From a virus: 35,780 bases of DNA. This document shows, piece after piece, positions 1 through 8,526 of this stretch. The position numbers and the translations under genes are program-made. Where the stretch lies: positions 1-35,780 of IMG/VR virus record IMGVR_UViG_3300040960_002556; one strand, written 5' to 3'. The notes beneath the pieces are model-generated. The model was not told the origin of the DNA. It did no database searches and saw only the letters and a program-made list of their open reading frames with translations. Positions within the stretch are counted from its first letter, which is position 1; each line of letters begins with the position of its first letter.

Positions 1-1065
1 GAACCGTCCACCGCTGGAAGGCGTGAGCTCGCGTCCAGTTGAACAAGTTGATTCGCCCCCGTTCCGACGTCCGCATTAAGAGTCGACGTTGCGCCAGTGC
101 CTGATAAGACCAGGCCAGTCCCGTCGATGTTCAACGTAGTATCATCGGCGTAAATGTTGACCGCGCCGGTCGCTCCGTTGACGCTCGTCACTGGAGCGCT
201 CGGAAGGTTGGTCAGCTGTGAGCCATCCACAGCAGGAAGACGAGACGAGGCGTCAAGCTGAACGAGCTGATTCGCTCCTGTCCCGACGTCCGCATTAAGA
301 GTCGACGTTGCGCCGGTCCCGCTCAAGACTAGACCAGTTCCGTCGATGTTTAGCGTCGTGTCGTCCGCGTAGATATTCACGGCGCCCGTCGCGCCGTTGA
401 CCGAAGTTACTGGAGCGCTTGGAAGGTTCGTCAGCTGACTACCATCGACAGCGGGGAGACGCGAGCTCCCATCAAGCTGAACGATCTGGTTCGCCCCTGT
501 TCCGACATCCGCGTTGAGAGTCGAGGTCGCTCCGGTTCCGCTCAAGACTAGGCCGGTTCCGTCGATGTTCAACGTCGTATCATCGGCGTAAATGTTGACC
601 GCTCCGGTCGCGCCGTTGACGCTCGTCACTGGCGCCGCTGGGAGATTCGTTAATTGCGAACCGTCGACCGCTGGCAACCTGGCCGACCCGTCGAGCTTAA
701 CGATCTTATTTGCTGTCGTTCCGCTGTCCACGTCGAGGGTAGAAGTCGCGCCTGTTCCGCTGACGACGATCCCATCACCGGCGAGATTGAGAGTCGCATC
801 GTCCGCGTAAAGGTTGACCGCTCCAGTTGCGCCATTGACGCTCGTCACGGGAGCGCTTGGAAGGTTCGTCAGCTGTGATCCGTCCACCGCTGGGAGACGA
901 GCTGAACCGTCAAGCTTGACGATTTTCCCCGCCGTTGTCCCGCTGTCCACGTCGAGGGTCGACGTCGCGCCCGCTCCATTGACGACGATCCCGTCGCCAG
1001 CGAGGTTTAAAGTCGCGTTGTCTGCATAAAGGTTAACGGCTCCGGTTGCTCCGTTGACCGAAGTC
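1..1065. repeat. 219-bp tandem coding repeats, left array
   Basis: There are five units with exact 219-bp spacing (anchors 177, 396, 615, 834, 1053). Two sequence types are visible. Type A (anchors 1053 and 834) encodes NLAGDGIVV, LDVDSGTTA and KIVKLDGSAR. Type B (anchors 615, 396, 177) encodes NIDGTGLVL, LNADVGTGAN and a QLDxSSR segment. Within a type the DNA is close to identical, which indicates recent duplication or gene conversion. Confidence 0.9.
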
Positions 1066-1118
1066 ACCGCGCCGCCTGCTCCACCCTGACCAATTGGTCC
1101 TGTGATCTTGATAGCCAT
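1..1118 (-). CDS. Repeat-rich tail fibre, N-terminal part (continues across the window ends)
   Basis: The ORF starts with ATG at 1118 (MAIKITGPIGQGG...) and is open to the left edge. After a short glycine-rich leader it consists of tandem 73-residue units, each beginning TSVNGATG and ending near LPAVDGSQLTNLP. The repeated anchor falls at 1053, 834, 615, 396 and 177, exactly 219 bp apart. The same frame re-enters at 35780 and ends at 34394, so this is one gene cut by the window ends. Low-complexity beta-rich repeats with DGSQLTNL motifs are typical of phage fibre or adhesin shafts; the fibre role is inferred from this and from its place after the tail genes. The receptor target is unknown. 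Confidence 0.8.
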   Translation of the reverse strand, partial: MAIKITGPIGQGGAGGAVTSVNGATGAVNLYADNATLNLAGDGIVVNGAGATSTLDVDSGTTAGKIVKLDGSARLPAVDGSQLTNLPSAPVTSVNGATGAVNLYADDATLNLAGDGIVVSGTGATSTLDVDSGTTANKIVKLDGSARLPAVDGSQLTNLPAAPVTSVNGATGAVNIYADDTTLNIDGTGLVLSGTGATSTLNADVGTGANQIVQLDGSSRLPAVDGSQLTNLPSAPVTSVNGATGAVNIYADDTTLNIDGTGLVLSGTGATSTLNADVGTGANQLVQLDASSRLPAVDGSQLTNLPSAPVTSVNGATGAVNIYADDTTLNIDGTGLVLSGTGATSTLNADVGTGANQLVQLDASSRLPAVDG

Positions 1119-1127
1119 GATTCCCCC

Positions 1128-1520
1128 TTAAACAGTCGCGAGCTCAAAGCCGCAGATAATCACGAGCTCGTCTCCCACCGCCGCCTTCTTATAGGCGACC
1201 GTCGATGGAGACGATCCAGCAAGGCCAGCGATATCGATAGAGATCGTGGAGCTCGCTGGGATCTCAAGCTCTCCGCTTGTGGTATCGCCAGCGCCGCCGC
1301 GCGCGCGGAGCTTGAAGAAGGCGCTCGCAGTCGTCGACGAATTGTGGACGGTCACAGCGGTAAAGAGCAGATCAGCCGCGAGAGCGGAGCCGGTCTTCGA
1401 GTCGGTGAAGTCATCCGAAGAGAGATCCGTCCAGTCCGTCGAAGCGTTGCTGGAGGTGTCGACCGACGCGATATAAGCAGCGGTCCGGACTGGTTGAGTC
1501 GTATATGCAAAGCGAGCCAT
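1128..1520 (-). CDS. Hypothetical virion protein, 130 aa
   Basis: This small ORF (MARFAYTTQPVRTAA...) sits between the holin candidate and the fibre gene in the late operon. It has no hydrophobic segment. The composition (Ser/Thr/Ala-rich, alternating polar and hydrophobic residues such as SGELEIPASSTISIDIAG) suggests a beta-sandwich, as in small fibre-base or decoration proteins. I do not recognise a family. Its place directly before the fibre makes a fibre-attachment or assembly role plausible, but that is inference only. Confidence 0.7.
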   Translation of the reverse strand: MARFAYTTQPVRTAAYIASVDTSSNASTDWTDLSSDDFTDSKTGSALAADLLFTAVTVHNSSTTASAFFKLRARGGAGDTTSGELEIPASSTISIDIAGLAGSSPSTVAYKKAAVGDELVIICGFELATV

Positions 1521-1871
1521 TTATTTTCCCTTGAACTTGTGCTCCGCCGCGTTTCCGCCGACGAAGGCGCCGAGCGCAGTTTGAAGAGCGAGTAAGACCT
1601 CGGACGAGGCTTTATCGAGGACAGCGAGAAGAGCGGTCACAATGACAGAGACCAGATAGGCCGCCATCTTCCGCCCGCCGAGCGCGGAGACGATCTTAGG
1701 TGAGATCGGAGACTTGAGGCCGGTAGACGACGGCGACGGTTGAGAGCTCGCGCTCTCTGGTCCCGACTCCCTCTCGATAGCGTCCATCAGGTCCGTTAGC
1801 TCTGGCGTTGCCTTCCCAGGTTGAGAAGCAATCGGCGCCTGGCCGTCGACAGATTGTGATGTGATGTCCAT
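1521..1871 (-). CDS. Putative holin, 116 aa
   Basis: The C-terminal half carries a hydrophobic segment (MAAYLVSVIVTALLAVLD) followed by a second amphipathic or hydrophobic stretch (VLLALQTALGAFVGG) and a short basic tail ending KFKGK. This fits a small phage holin. The N-terminal half is polar and Ser/Pro-rich. I place the start at 1871 (MDITSQS) because GGGAG lies 10 nt upstream; an upstream in-frame ATG at 1910 lacks this support. Its first 176 nt overlap the 3' end of the endolysin in another frame. Pairing with the endolysin supports a lysis role, but no sequence family was recognised. Confidence 0.6.
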   Translation of the reverse strand: MDITSQSVDGQAPIASQPGKATPELTDLMDAIERESGPESASSQPSPSSTGLKSPISPKIVSALGGRKMAAYLVSVIVTALLAVLDKASSEVLLALQTALGAFVGGNAAEHKFKGK

Positions 1872-2430
1872 AAGGTTTGCGCTCCCTATCTGCCTGTGAG
1901 GCCGAATCATTCCACACTACGACTATATCACCCGCTCTCATGTTTGAGGTCGGGATGCGCCTCGACTGCCAGTCTCTCCAGAGACGATAGGTCGAGGGAA
2001 ACGTACGCTTACGGATCTCGGGTTTGAGGATCGCCCAGCAATAAGCTGCGAAGGCGCCGCACCAGGCAAAGTCGCCGTTCTTCTCGTATGGGTTCGCGCC
2101 GTCCTTCTTCATATTCGCGTCAGCCCACTGGAGGCCCTCATCGCTTCGGATGTAGACGTTAATTCGATCAGCGCTGTGAGCTCCGCCGCCGCCTGGCTCC
2201 GTGACGTCGAGCTCCCACTCACCCTCCGCGCGGAGAGTCGCGTCGAGCGCCGCTTGAGAGATCGCGTCCGCGAGTGGCTCCGGAGCTCCAGCGCGGTCGT
2301 CGCCTGGTCGAAGGTCGATCTGGCTCGCGAGGAGCTCGCGCTCGACATGGCGGAGGCGATAAGCGGTCTGCTTAATCTCCGCTTCGAGGTTTGAAACTTC
2401 CGCTTTGAGGCTCTTGATCGTCACTCTCAT
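1696..2430 (-). CDS. Endolysin, CHAP/NlpC-P60-like amidase or peptidase
   Basis: The predicted protein has 244 aa. Residues 1-40 form a coiled coil (KSLKAEVSNLEAEIKQ), followed by a linker and a papain-like hydrolase domain from about 95 to 238. Candidate catalytic residues are Cys124 in DFAWCGAFAAYCW, His189/His190 in GHHITI, and a polar third residue in WEGNA (Glu206/Asn208); GDIVVVW at 167-173 is the usual strand before the histidine. Such domains cleave peptidoglycan peptide or amide bonds at the end of infection. The start ATG overlaps the stop of the tail-tip gene (ATGA), implying translational coupling. The N-terminal coiled coil is unusual for a free endolysin, so a virion-associated lysin is an alternative. 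Confidence 0.75.
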   Translation of the reverse strand: MRVTIKSLKAEVSNLEAEIKQTAYRLRHVERELLASQIDLRPGDDRAGAPEPLADAISQAALDATLRAEGEWELDVTEPGGGGAHSADRINVYIRSDEGLQWADANMKKDGANPYEKNGDFAWCGAFAAYCWAILKPEIRKRTFPSTYRLWRDWQSRRIPTSNMRAGDIVVVWNDSASQADRERKPYGHHITICRRPGADCFSTWEGNARANGPDGRYREGVGTRERELSTVAVVYRPQVSDLT

Positions 2431-5400
2431 AAATATTTGTCTCCGTCATCAGAGGAAGCGCCGATCGTCCCAGAAGAGTCGGCGAGATATGCCCTGATCT
2501 GGTGACGCGCTGGCGCGGTGTCGTATGTGGTCGGCTCGATATGACCGACCGCTGACGCGACCCCATGAGCCGCTGTGAACGTGATCTGATTCGTGGCGGT
2601 GTCGACCGAGTCGATCTTAAGCGTCGTCGGATTGTCCTCGTCGCCTGGTGGGATATATTGAACCCGATCCCCCTCCTCGAAGAGCGCGAGGTCTGTGGTG
2701 AGCTCTCCAGCCGCATCGCGTCCGCGCGTGTATGTATTCGGATCAAATTCGAGGACCGTCGCCGAGACGACCGCCACCACTTCCGCGCTCGCGTTCCACC
2801 CCGCCGCGCCGAGACCATAGTGGAGAAGCTCGACGTCGACCCCCTCGCCGGTGAGAGACTGGCGGACCGACTGAACCAGCGCTAGGCCATCGGTGACACC
2901 GTATGAATCCCCGTAGCCCTTGAAGTGAGGAGACGAGACCTCGACCATCGCGCCGACCTCTAGAAGGTGGCCAAGATCAAAGCCGACCGACCCGCGCCAG
3001 ACTCGGACGGGATCAGAGGCGAGGCGGAAGATCCGCGTGAACATCGGGCGCACCGCTGAATAGAGATCTGCGCTGTTCTGCCCTAGTCGCTCCGCCGTTG
3101 CGCCGTAGAGCTCAAGGTCCATCGACTGGCGCTCTTGAGAGTAAGCCATGATCGCCCGCTCATTGTTAACGATGACCTCGCCGTTGAACTTCTTCTCCGC
3201 GTCGTCCCAATCATACTTGAAGGCGATCTGGTTCACCGAAGCGTCGCGCGTTCCCCATGATGGAGGAGGATCGACAAGCCAGTCACCCGCCGCGATCGTC
3301 TGGCGCACTCGTGAAGCCTGCTCCATCCCGACCGGAACACAAGTCAACTTGAGTCGCTCGTTATCGGTTCCGCTTCGACGGAGGACGATCGCGGCGCCGA
3401 GCGCTTTTAAGATCCCTTCGACGACGTCCAGAATCTCGACATCATCACCAGAGAGCGCGAGCGTCATATCCGAGAGACGAGTCGCATCGGAGAGAGCGAG
3501 AAAGCTGTTCTCGTCGATGGCGCTCGAAGGCAGGTTTAGCCCGATCGCGGAGACGTCATAGTCGCCGTTGACCTGGTTCCCCCCTCCGCTCTCCAGAAGC
3601 TGGAGAATGATCTCGCCAGGGGGAACCGCGTCGAAGAGATTCGCGAGAGCGATCTTTGCTCGACCATCGTCTCCGCGTGACGCCCAGTCGACAATCGGCT
3701 GAAGGTCTTGGGGCTGCCGGTCGGCGAGGATGAGCCCATAACCGACGGTCGCTGTCCCGTAGACCTCGGCGACTTGATGAGTGACCATCACGGTCTGTTC
3801 TATTTCAGAGTCGATCCGTCGATCGTAGCTGATCACCGATACAGGGAAAACGCTGGTCCCAGCTGCGCTGGGTAGCCCTGGGAGCTGATCAGAGACGAGG
3901 ATTCTCCCTTCGCCTGGTTGGAAGAAGGCGAGCGCATAATCGCGGAGATTGTAGACCTGAAGCTTTTGCTCGTCTTGCTCCCATGCGCGCCGGTAGAGAG
4001 TCGCGTCTCTCCTCGCGTTTTCATGCGGTGGGAGAAGGGGATACTCTCGCCGCGCTGGCGGAGACCAGTCGATTGGAAGAACCATGAGCTCGCGACCGGT
4101 CACTTCGCTGACTGGTCTTTGTGGACCGTTCGCGCTCCAGTATCGGAGATTCCTCACTCCCTCGTTGAAGAGCGCCGCCGGATGCGTCCAAAACATGATG
4201 TGAGTGCGGAGGCGAGTATCGGCGAAGGGGAGCAATCGGAGCTGAATCCGTCCGCCTTCCTCGACCAAGCGGACCGAGAAGAAGCCGCCATCGCGACCAG
4301 TGCGACCACTCGGCGCCGCCGCGTTGAATCCAGTGATGAACTCCTCCGGCCATCGGATCAGACCCTCGGATTGTTCATAGCGCTTGATCTCTTGGCAGGG
4401 GATCACGTAGCCGTGTTGATCGTTGTGAAATTCGGAGAGCGGTCGAGGATCGGGGTCAAGGTCATAACCGACGTTAAGACCGGCGTCGATCCGATAGGCG
4501 ACGACCTCGAAGCGCTCGATCTGTCCGCCTTTATTCTCTAAGCCAAGATCACCGATGCGAGGATGATTGCTATATCGCGCGCCGTCCGCTGTGGTGAGCG
4601 TGATATCGAAAATCTCTTCGTGCTGATGTTGTCCAGTCGTGAACTCTTCCGAAGTAGGCAGAGACCCGCCGCCGTGGTGATTCCAAGAACCGATACCGAC
4701 GCCCATGAGATTGGGTTGAGCGGTCGGGCTTGGCGCGTGGAGACCTTGCGCATATTCGACGATGTTCCCGACGCCCGCCTCGAAGCGGTGATAGCCCTGA
4801 AGGAGTGTCGTCTGGCGGGAGATCTCGCCGGTGAGCCCTTGGTCGATCAGCGCGGTGAGGGGAACGACTTCGAGCGTCACCGCGAGACCATCTTCAATCT
4901 GTGGAGTCGAGTCGAGGAAGCCTCTCATGAGCTCGACCCAGCCACCGAAGGAACCATCGTTCCGACCAGGTGAAACCCAGATCGACGCGCGGCGCCCGCG
5001 CCAGTAGCAGATTTGATCCGTCATCTCTGGCGCGTTGGTTCCGCGCAGAGAGATCAGGTGATCCTGTATCGGAGTATCGGCGAGGCCGCGATCGCTGAAC
5101 GTGATGGTGGGGTTAGCGCCGCTCGTCGTCCCAGAGACGAGGAAGGTCTCGGCGCCGATATGCGCATAGTCTCCGCTTGAGTAAACCGCGCTGACGTCGC
5201 GATCGAGCTCGACGGTGATTGGGGTCGAGTCACTGTGATTGATGCCATCGACGAGGAAAGAGTGAGAGGCGCCGCTCGCGCGCGGTCCGATCCGTGAGAG
5301 AATCACGCCTGGATCAGAGTCGCCTCCGTTCCGGTCGATAACGAGCGAGACCGTGATCGGCGTATATGAGGCGACGCCGCCGAGAGGATCGAGATTCGCT

Positions 5401-5588
5401 CCGTAGTCTGTGACGTTGACGATCGCTTCCTTGAACGTCCGGAGCGTCGCGCCTGGCGTCGTTGATAGCGCGTTCCCGATCGCGGGAACACTGGTCAGCC
5501 CTTCGGAGGAGTGCGAATAGTAGACCTCCGGAAGGCCCGCGATAACCAGCGCGAAGCGCCTCTTCTGGCTTCTATCCGTTAAGCTCAT
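2427..5588 (-). CDS. Large tail-tip / baseplate hub protein, 1053 aa
   Basis: This is the largest ORF of the late operon, lying after the tape measure and three tail proteins. I choose the start at 5588 (MSLTDRSQKRRF) because it overlaps the upstream stop as ATGA; the frame is open 20 codons further to 5648 without support. The N-terminal half contains beta-rich segments describing strands and turns. The region around residues 650-960 (WLVDPPPSWGTRDASVNQIAFKYD, RAIMAYSQERQSMDLELYG) resembles hub proteins of siphophage tail tips that close the tube and carry receptor-binding parts. The C-terminus (ATVLEFDPNTYTRGRD...) looks like a small beta domain. Size and position drive the call; no catalytic motif was seen. 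Confidence 0.7.
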   Translation of the reverse strand: MSLTDRSQKRRFALVIAGLPEVYYSHSSEGLTSVPAIGNALSTTPGATLRTFKEAIVNVTDYGANLDPLGGVASYTPITVSLVIDRNGGDSDPGVILSRIGPRASGASHSFLVDGINHSDSTPITVELDRDVSAVYSSGDYAHIGAETFLVSGTTSGANPTITFSDRGLADTPIQDHLISLRGTNAPEMTDQICYWRGRRASIWVSPGRNDGSFGGWVELMRGFLDSTPQIEDGLAVTLEVVPLTALIDQGLTGEISRQTTLLQGYHRFEAGVGNIVEYAQGLHAPSPTAQPNLMGVGIGSWNHHGGGSLPTSEEFTTGQHQHEEIFDITLTTADGARYSNHPRIGDLGLENKGGQIERFEVVAYRIDAGLNVGYDLDPDPRPLSEFHNDQHGYVIPCQEIKRYEQSEGLIRWPEEFITGFNAAAPSGRTGRDGGFFSVRLVEEGGRIQLRLLPFADTRLRTHIMFWTHPAALFNEGVRNLRYWSANGPQRPVSEVTGRELMVLPIDWSPPARREYPLLPPHENARRDATLYRRAWEQDEQKLQVYNLRDYALAFFQPGEGRILVSDQLPGLPSAAGTSVFPVSVISYDRRIDSEIEQTVMVTHQVAEVYGTATVGYGLILADRQPQDLQPIVDWASRGDDGRAKIALANLFDAVPPGEIILQLLESGGGNQVNGDYDVSAIGLNLPSSAIDENSFLALSDATRLSDMTLALSGDDVEILDVVEGILKALGAAIVLRRSGTDNERLKLTCVPVGMEQASRVRQTIAAGDWLVDPPPSWGTRDASVNQIAFKYDWDDAEKKFNGEVIVNNERAIMAYSQERQSMDLELYGATAERLGQNSADLYSAVRPMFTRIFRLASDPVRVWRGSVGFDLGHLLEVGAMVEVSSPHFKGYGDSYGVTDGLALVQSVRQSLTGEGVDVELLHYGLGAAGWNASAEVVAVVSATVLEFDPNTYTRGRDAAGELTTDLALFEEGDRVQYIPPGDEDNPTTLKIDSVDTATNQITFTAAHGVASAVGHIEPTTYDTAPARHQIRAYLADSSGTIGASSDDGDKYL

Positions 5589-6223
5589 GTCCACTGCTCC
5601 TCGTAGAGCTCGAAGATATCGACCGACGTGATCGACACTTGCGTACAATCAAGGCTCACCATGAGCTCGAGGCCGCGAGACGCGGAGGGGATCACCAAAG
5701 GACGAGGCTCGTCGACTCCTCCGCTCGCGTCTCTGATCTGCGCGGTCGTTGTCGCTTCAAGGAGCGCGTATCGAGTACCTACGCCTTCTGAATAGTTGGT
5801 CGATTGAAGACGCCCGTTGGTCGCCGACCAAGAACAGCCGACGTCTATTTGAGTATGAGCTCCGCCGCTCGTGTTCAGCTCGAAGAGCGACGCATTGATC
5901 GAGGCAGACGACGCCGCGCGATAGCGGATAAAGAGGACGACATAACGAGCCATGGGTGAGGAGAGCCAAGGGATCTCCAAAAGCTCCGACGACTCTGGAG
6001 CCTCCGCGTCTATCTCAATCGTGTCTGTATCACCGTCGAGATCGGCGAAGTCTTTGGGCGTCAATCTCGTAAAATTCGCATGAACACAGCGACGAGCTCG
6101 ACCGAGCGCGAGGTGATTCGTGAGGTCGATCATCTGGGCGATCGTCCCGCCAAATACCGGCGAATCGACGTTGCACGCTCGCGTTGATGGAGCGTTGATT
6201 TGATAGGCAGGGATCAGCGCCAT
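5585..6223 (-). CDS. Hypothetical tail protein, 212 aa
   Basis: This ORF (MALIPAYQINAPSTRAC...) lies in the tail-tip block between a 347-aa tail protein and the large hub. It is beta-rich without membrane segments; SSPMARYVVLFIRYRA and DVGCSWSATNGRLQST look like strands of a jelly-roll or carbohydrate-binding-like fold. Three nucleotides separate it from the upstream stop (6227), and its own stop overlaps the next start. It is probably a minor tail-tip or distal tail component. I do not recognise a family. Confidence 0.7.
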   Translation of the reverse strand: MALIPAYQINAPSTRACNVDSPVFGGTIAQMIDLTNHLALGRARRCVHANFTRLTPKDFADLDGDTDTIEIDAEAPESSELLEIPWLSSPMARYVVLFIRYRAASSASINASLFELNTSGGAHTQIDVGCSWSATNGRLQSTNYSEGVGTRYALLEATTTAQIRDASGGVDEPRPLVIPSASRGLELMVSLDCTQVSITSVDIFELYEEQWT

Positions 6224-6226
6224 CGT

Positions 6227-7270
6227 TTAAGGCCCCCATATCTGAACAGACCAGACCGGCGAGGCCGGTGCTACGTTTTCGGTTGGAGGTCGATCAAGAC
6301 CGTCTCGAATGAGATCGGTGTCCGCCTGGTCGCTGATACTCTCGCGCCGAAACGGCTCAAGCGCTGTCAGCTCTTCCCAAGCGGGAGTGACCGTCGCCGC
6401 CGCGATTGTCTTCCGTCGATCTCGCCACAAGATCAAGCGGTCGTCTCCGTTCCCATGAGTCGCGGCGAAGACAAAGGCGGTGTACTCATGATCTCGATCG
6501 CGAGACCCTCCCCAAGCCCTGATGAGTGCGCGGAACTCGCGGAACATATCAGGGAGCATCGTCGCTGGAGCTCGCGCGCTGGCGACCCGCTGGAGACCAG
6601 ACCACGCGAAGAGCGGTCGAGGTCGCTTGGCGAGAGCGCGGAGAGTCTGGACGAGATTCTTCCCGCGCGCGCTGGCGAGGGGATAGTCGGCGCCGCTTCG
6701 GTCCTCTCCGAGTGGAGTGATCTTGAGCGTCCCAAAATGATTCTGGTCGACCTGACCAGCGGCGAGAGGAGAGGTGAGCGGGAGCCAGTGGAGAGAGATA
6801 TACTCGATGATCGTTCCCGTCGAGCTGCTATGAATCGCCTTAGCTGTGATCTCCGCATATTCGTTCGACTGGACGCCAGTTGAGAGCGTCGCGCGATACC
6901 AAGTGGCGACGTTGCTCGTGATGTTGATGGTCGCGGTGTTGCTGTTCTCGGACTCGGTGAAAACGATCGAGCCGGTCCCGACGTTGTTGAGCTTCGCCTT
7001 CACCAGAATCACAAGCGTCTGATGAGCATCACTAGGGACGGGGACGCGCCAGATACAGTTATAGTCCGCTGGAGTTCCTAGGACAGAGAAGACCGCGCCC
7101 TGATAGCCCTGACTGACGACCGGAGAACAGCCAAGGTGAGCATGCGTGAAGTTGACCAGTTGAGTCAGCTTCTGGATCGTCTCCGACTCGATCACCTGAC
7201 CAGAGACGACCGCGTCAGGAGAGGGGACAGCACCCGCGCCGCTAGTTGGAAGTACGAAAGTGTTCGCCAT
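6227..7270 (-). CDS. Hypothetical tail protein, 347 aa
   Basis: The product begins MANTFVLPTSGAGAVPSPDAVVSGQVIESETIQKL and shows a predicted helix (ETIQKLTQLVNFTHAHLG) followed by beta-rich sequence with repeated TINITS and IVFTESEN elements. The beta-rich portion resembles the trimeric fibre-like or accessory tail proteins found near tail tips. It belongs to the co-directional tail operon between the 409-aa and 212-aa genes. The function is inferred from context only. Confidence 0.7.
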   Translation of the reverse strand: MANTFVLPTSGAGAVPSPDAVVSGQVIESETIQKLTQLVNFTHAHLGCSPVVSQGYQGAVFSVLGTPADYNCIWRVPVPSDAHQTLVILVKAKLNNVGTGSIVFTESENSNTATINITSNVATWYRATLSTGVQSNEYAEITAKAIHSSSTGTIIEYISLHWLPLTSPLAAGQVDQNHFGTLKITPLGEDRSGADYPLASARGKNLVQTLRALAKRPRPLFAWSGLQRVASARAPATMLPDMFREFRALIRAWGGSRDRDHEYTAFVFAATHGNGDDRLILWRDRRKTIAAATVTPAWEELTALEPFRRESISDQADTDLIRDGLDRPPTENVAPASPVWSVQIWGP

Positions 7271-7296
7271 GAGACCCCCAAAAGATAGACGCGTGT

Positions 7297-8526
7297 CTAC
7301 CTTACTTGATCATGCTCGATCGTGACAGATAGAGGAACACGGCGACGGATCCTAGTCGGATAATTAAGATCGAAGGTGTTCTCCATCAATCGCCCGATAT
7401 ACCGACCGCGCTCGTCTTGGATCGAGTACAACGGGCCATAGTTGCCGACAACATAGGTTGAGCCGAAGACACTCATCGGCGCCGCATGTCGTCGAGAATC
7501 TCCCCACTCTCCATAATAGGTGAGCGCCTGCCCTGGTCCGGTGTAGGGAGCGAAGCGCTCGACGAAGTGTTGATAAAGATCTCGCTCGTCCGCCGCCGCA
7601 TCGACGAAGAAGTCGACGCGACTCCGCGTATAGGTTCCGAGCTTGTTCGAGACCATTGATCCGCCTAGTCGGCGCCGCCTCGTCGCCATCGTCTCAACCG
7701 AGAGCTGATGACGCTCGACGGGTCGAGTAGGGATCAGGACCGTCGCGCAAGGGTAGGTAGCTTTGAGGCGCTCATAGCTGGAGCCGATCACCGTCGTCGA
7801 GGTCTCGGAGCCCGTGAAGCCTAGAAGATTCCTAAGCGCTGTGGAGCTCCACGTCAGATCAGTGACAGCGGTCGGATAAGAGACGACCGCAAAGCCCTCT
7901 TCATCGATCAACCATCGAATCGAGTTGAGTCCGCTTAGGCTCATGATCGAGGTATCTCGCGCGCTCAAGTTATTCGTACCGTTCGCGTCGTCTACATCGC
8001 CGACCGATCCCCCCTCGCGGAGCGCGACGCGAAGGTCTTGATACTCTCCGTCAATCGTTATGATATCGACGCTCGGCTCTCCGCTTGGCGTGATATCCAG
8101 AACGAACGGACCAGCGACTCTCCCCCTGATCCAGTCGTTCGGCGCGACCACTTGATGAGATCCGCCGACGAGAGTCGAGGAGAGAGAAGCGGACCCGAGA
8201 CCGAGATAGTCCGTTCCCGATACGAGCTCAAGATCGAAGGCGCGGTCAGTATTCGAGATCACGACCTTATCGTCAGCGTTGATCGTCGCGCTCCACGTCC
8301 CCGCCGTTCCCGATCCCGCCGCCGTGAGATAATGGTCGATTGTATCGGCGATCGTCTGGCTCGCGCTGTAGCCGTTCAGAAAGTCGATCATGTCGGCGTA
8401 GATCGTCGAGGCCATCGTGATGTTGATGGCAGTCGACCCGCGTTGATAAAGCGTCTCGCCAGAGAGGTCTCGAAGATCGACCGCTGTCATCAGAGCGAAG
8501 TTAGGCGCGCTGTCAGAGCTTGGCAT
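7297..8526 (-). CDS. Putative distal tail / tail-tip protein, 409 aa
   Basis: The gene follows the tape measure directly; the stop and start share TAATG at 8526-8528. The first gene after the tape measure in siphophages commonly encodes the distal tail protein. The N-terminal half (residues about 20-150, SGETLYQRGSTAINIT... TGTWSATINADDKVVISN) is beta-rich and resembles tail and baseplate beta-sandwich domains. The C-terminal part (RSRVDFFVDAAADERDLYQHFVERFAPYTGPGQ) is mixed alpha/beta. The distal-tail call rests on gene order and is moderate; I recognise no definite family. Confidence 0.65.
   Translation of the reverse strand: MPSSDSAPNFALMTAVDLRDLSGETLYQRGSTAINITMASTIYADMIDFLNGYSASQTIADTIDHYLTAAGSGTAGTWSATINADDKVVISNTDRAFDLELVSGTDYLGLGSASLSSTLVGGSHQVVAPNDWIRGRVAGPFVLDITPSGEPSVDIITIDGEYQDLRVALREGGSVGDVDDANGTNNLSARDTSIMSLSGLNSIRWLIDEEGFAVVSYPTAVTDLTWSSTALRNLLGFTGSETSTTVIGSSYERLKATYPCATVLIPTRPVERHQLSVETMATRRRRLGGSMVSNKLGTYTRSRVDFFVDAAADERDLYQHFVERFAPYTGPGQALTYYGEWGDSRRHAAPMSVFGSTYVVGNYGPLYSIQDERGRYIGRLMENTFDLNYPTRIRRRVPLSVTIEHDQVR

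Noticed and set aside
3918-4541. Long plus-strand ORF (207 aa) inside the tail-tip gene
   Set aside because: It is antisense to a well-formed gene, with Arg-rich composition and no supporting ribosome binding site; GC-rich codon use opens such shadows.
6200-6883. Plus-strand ORF of 227 aa opposite the 347-aa tail gene
   Set aside because: Arg/Ser-rich antisense shadow without a plausible domain or operon context.
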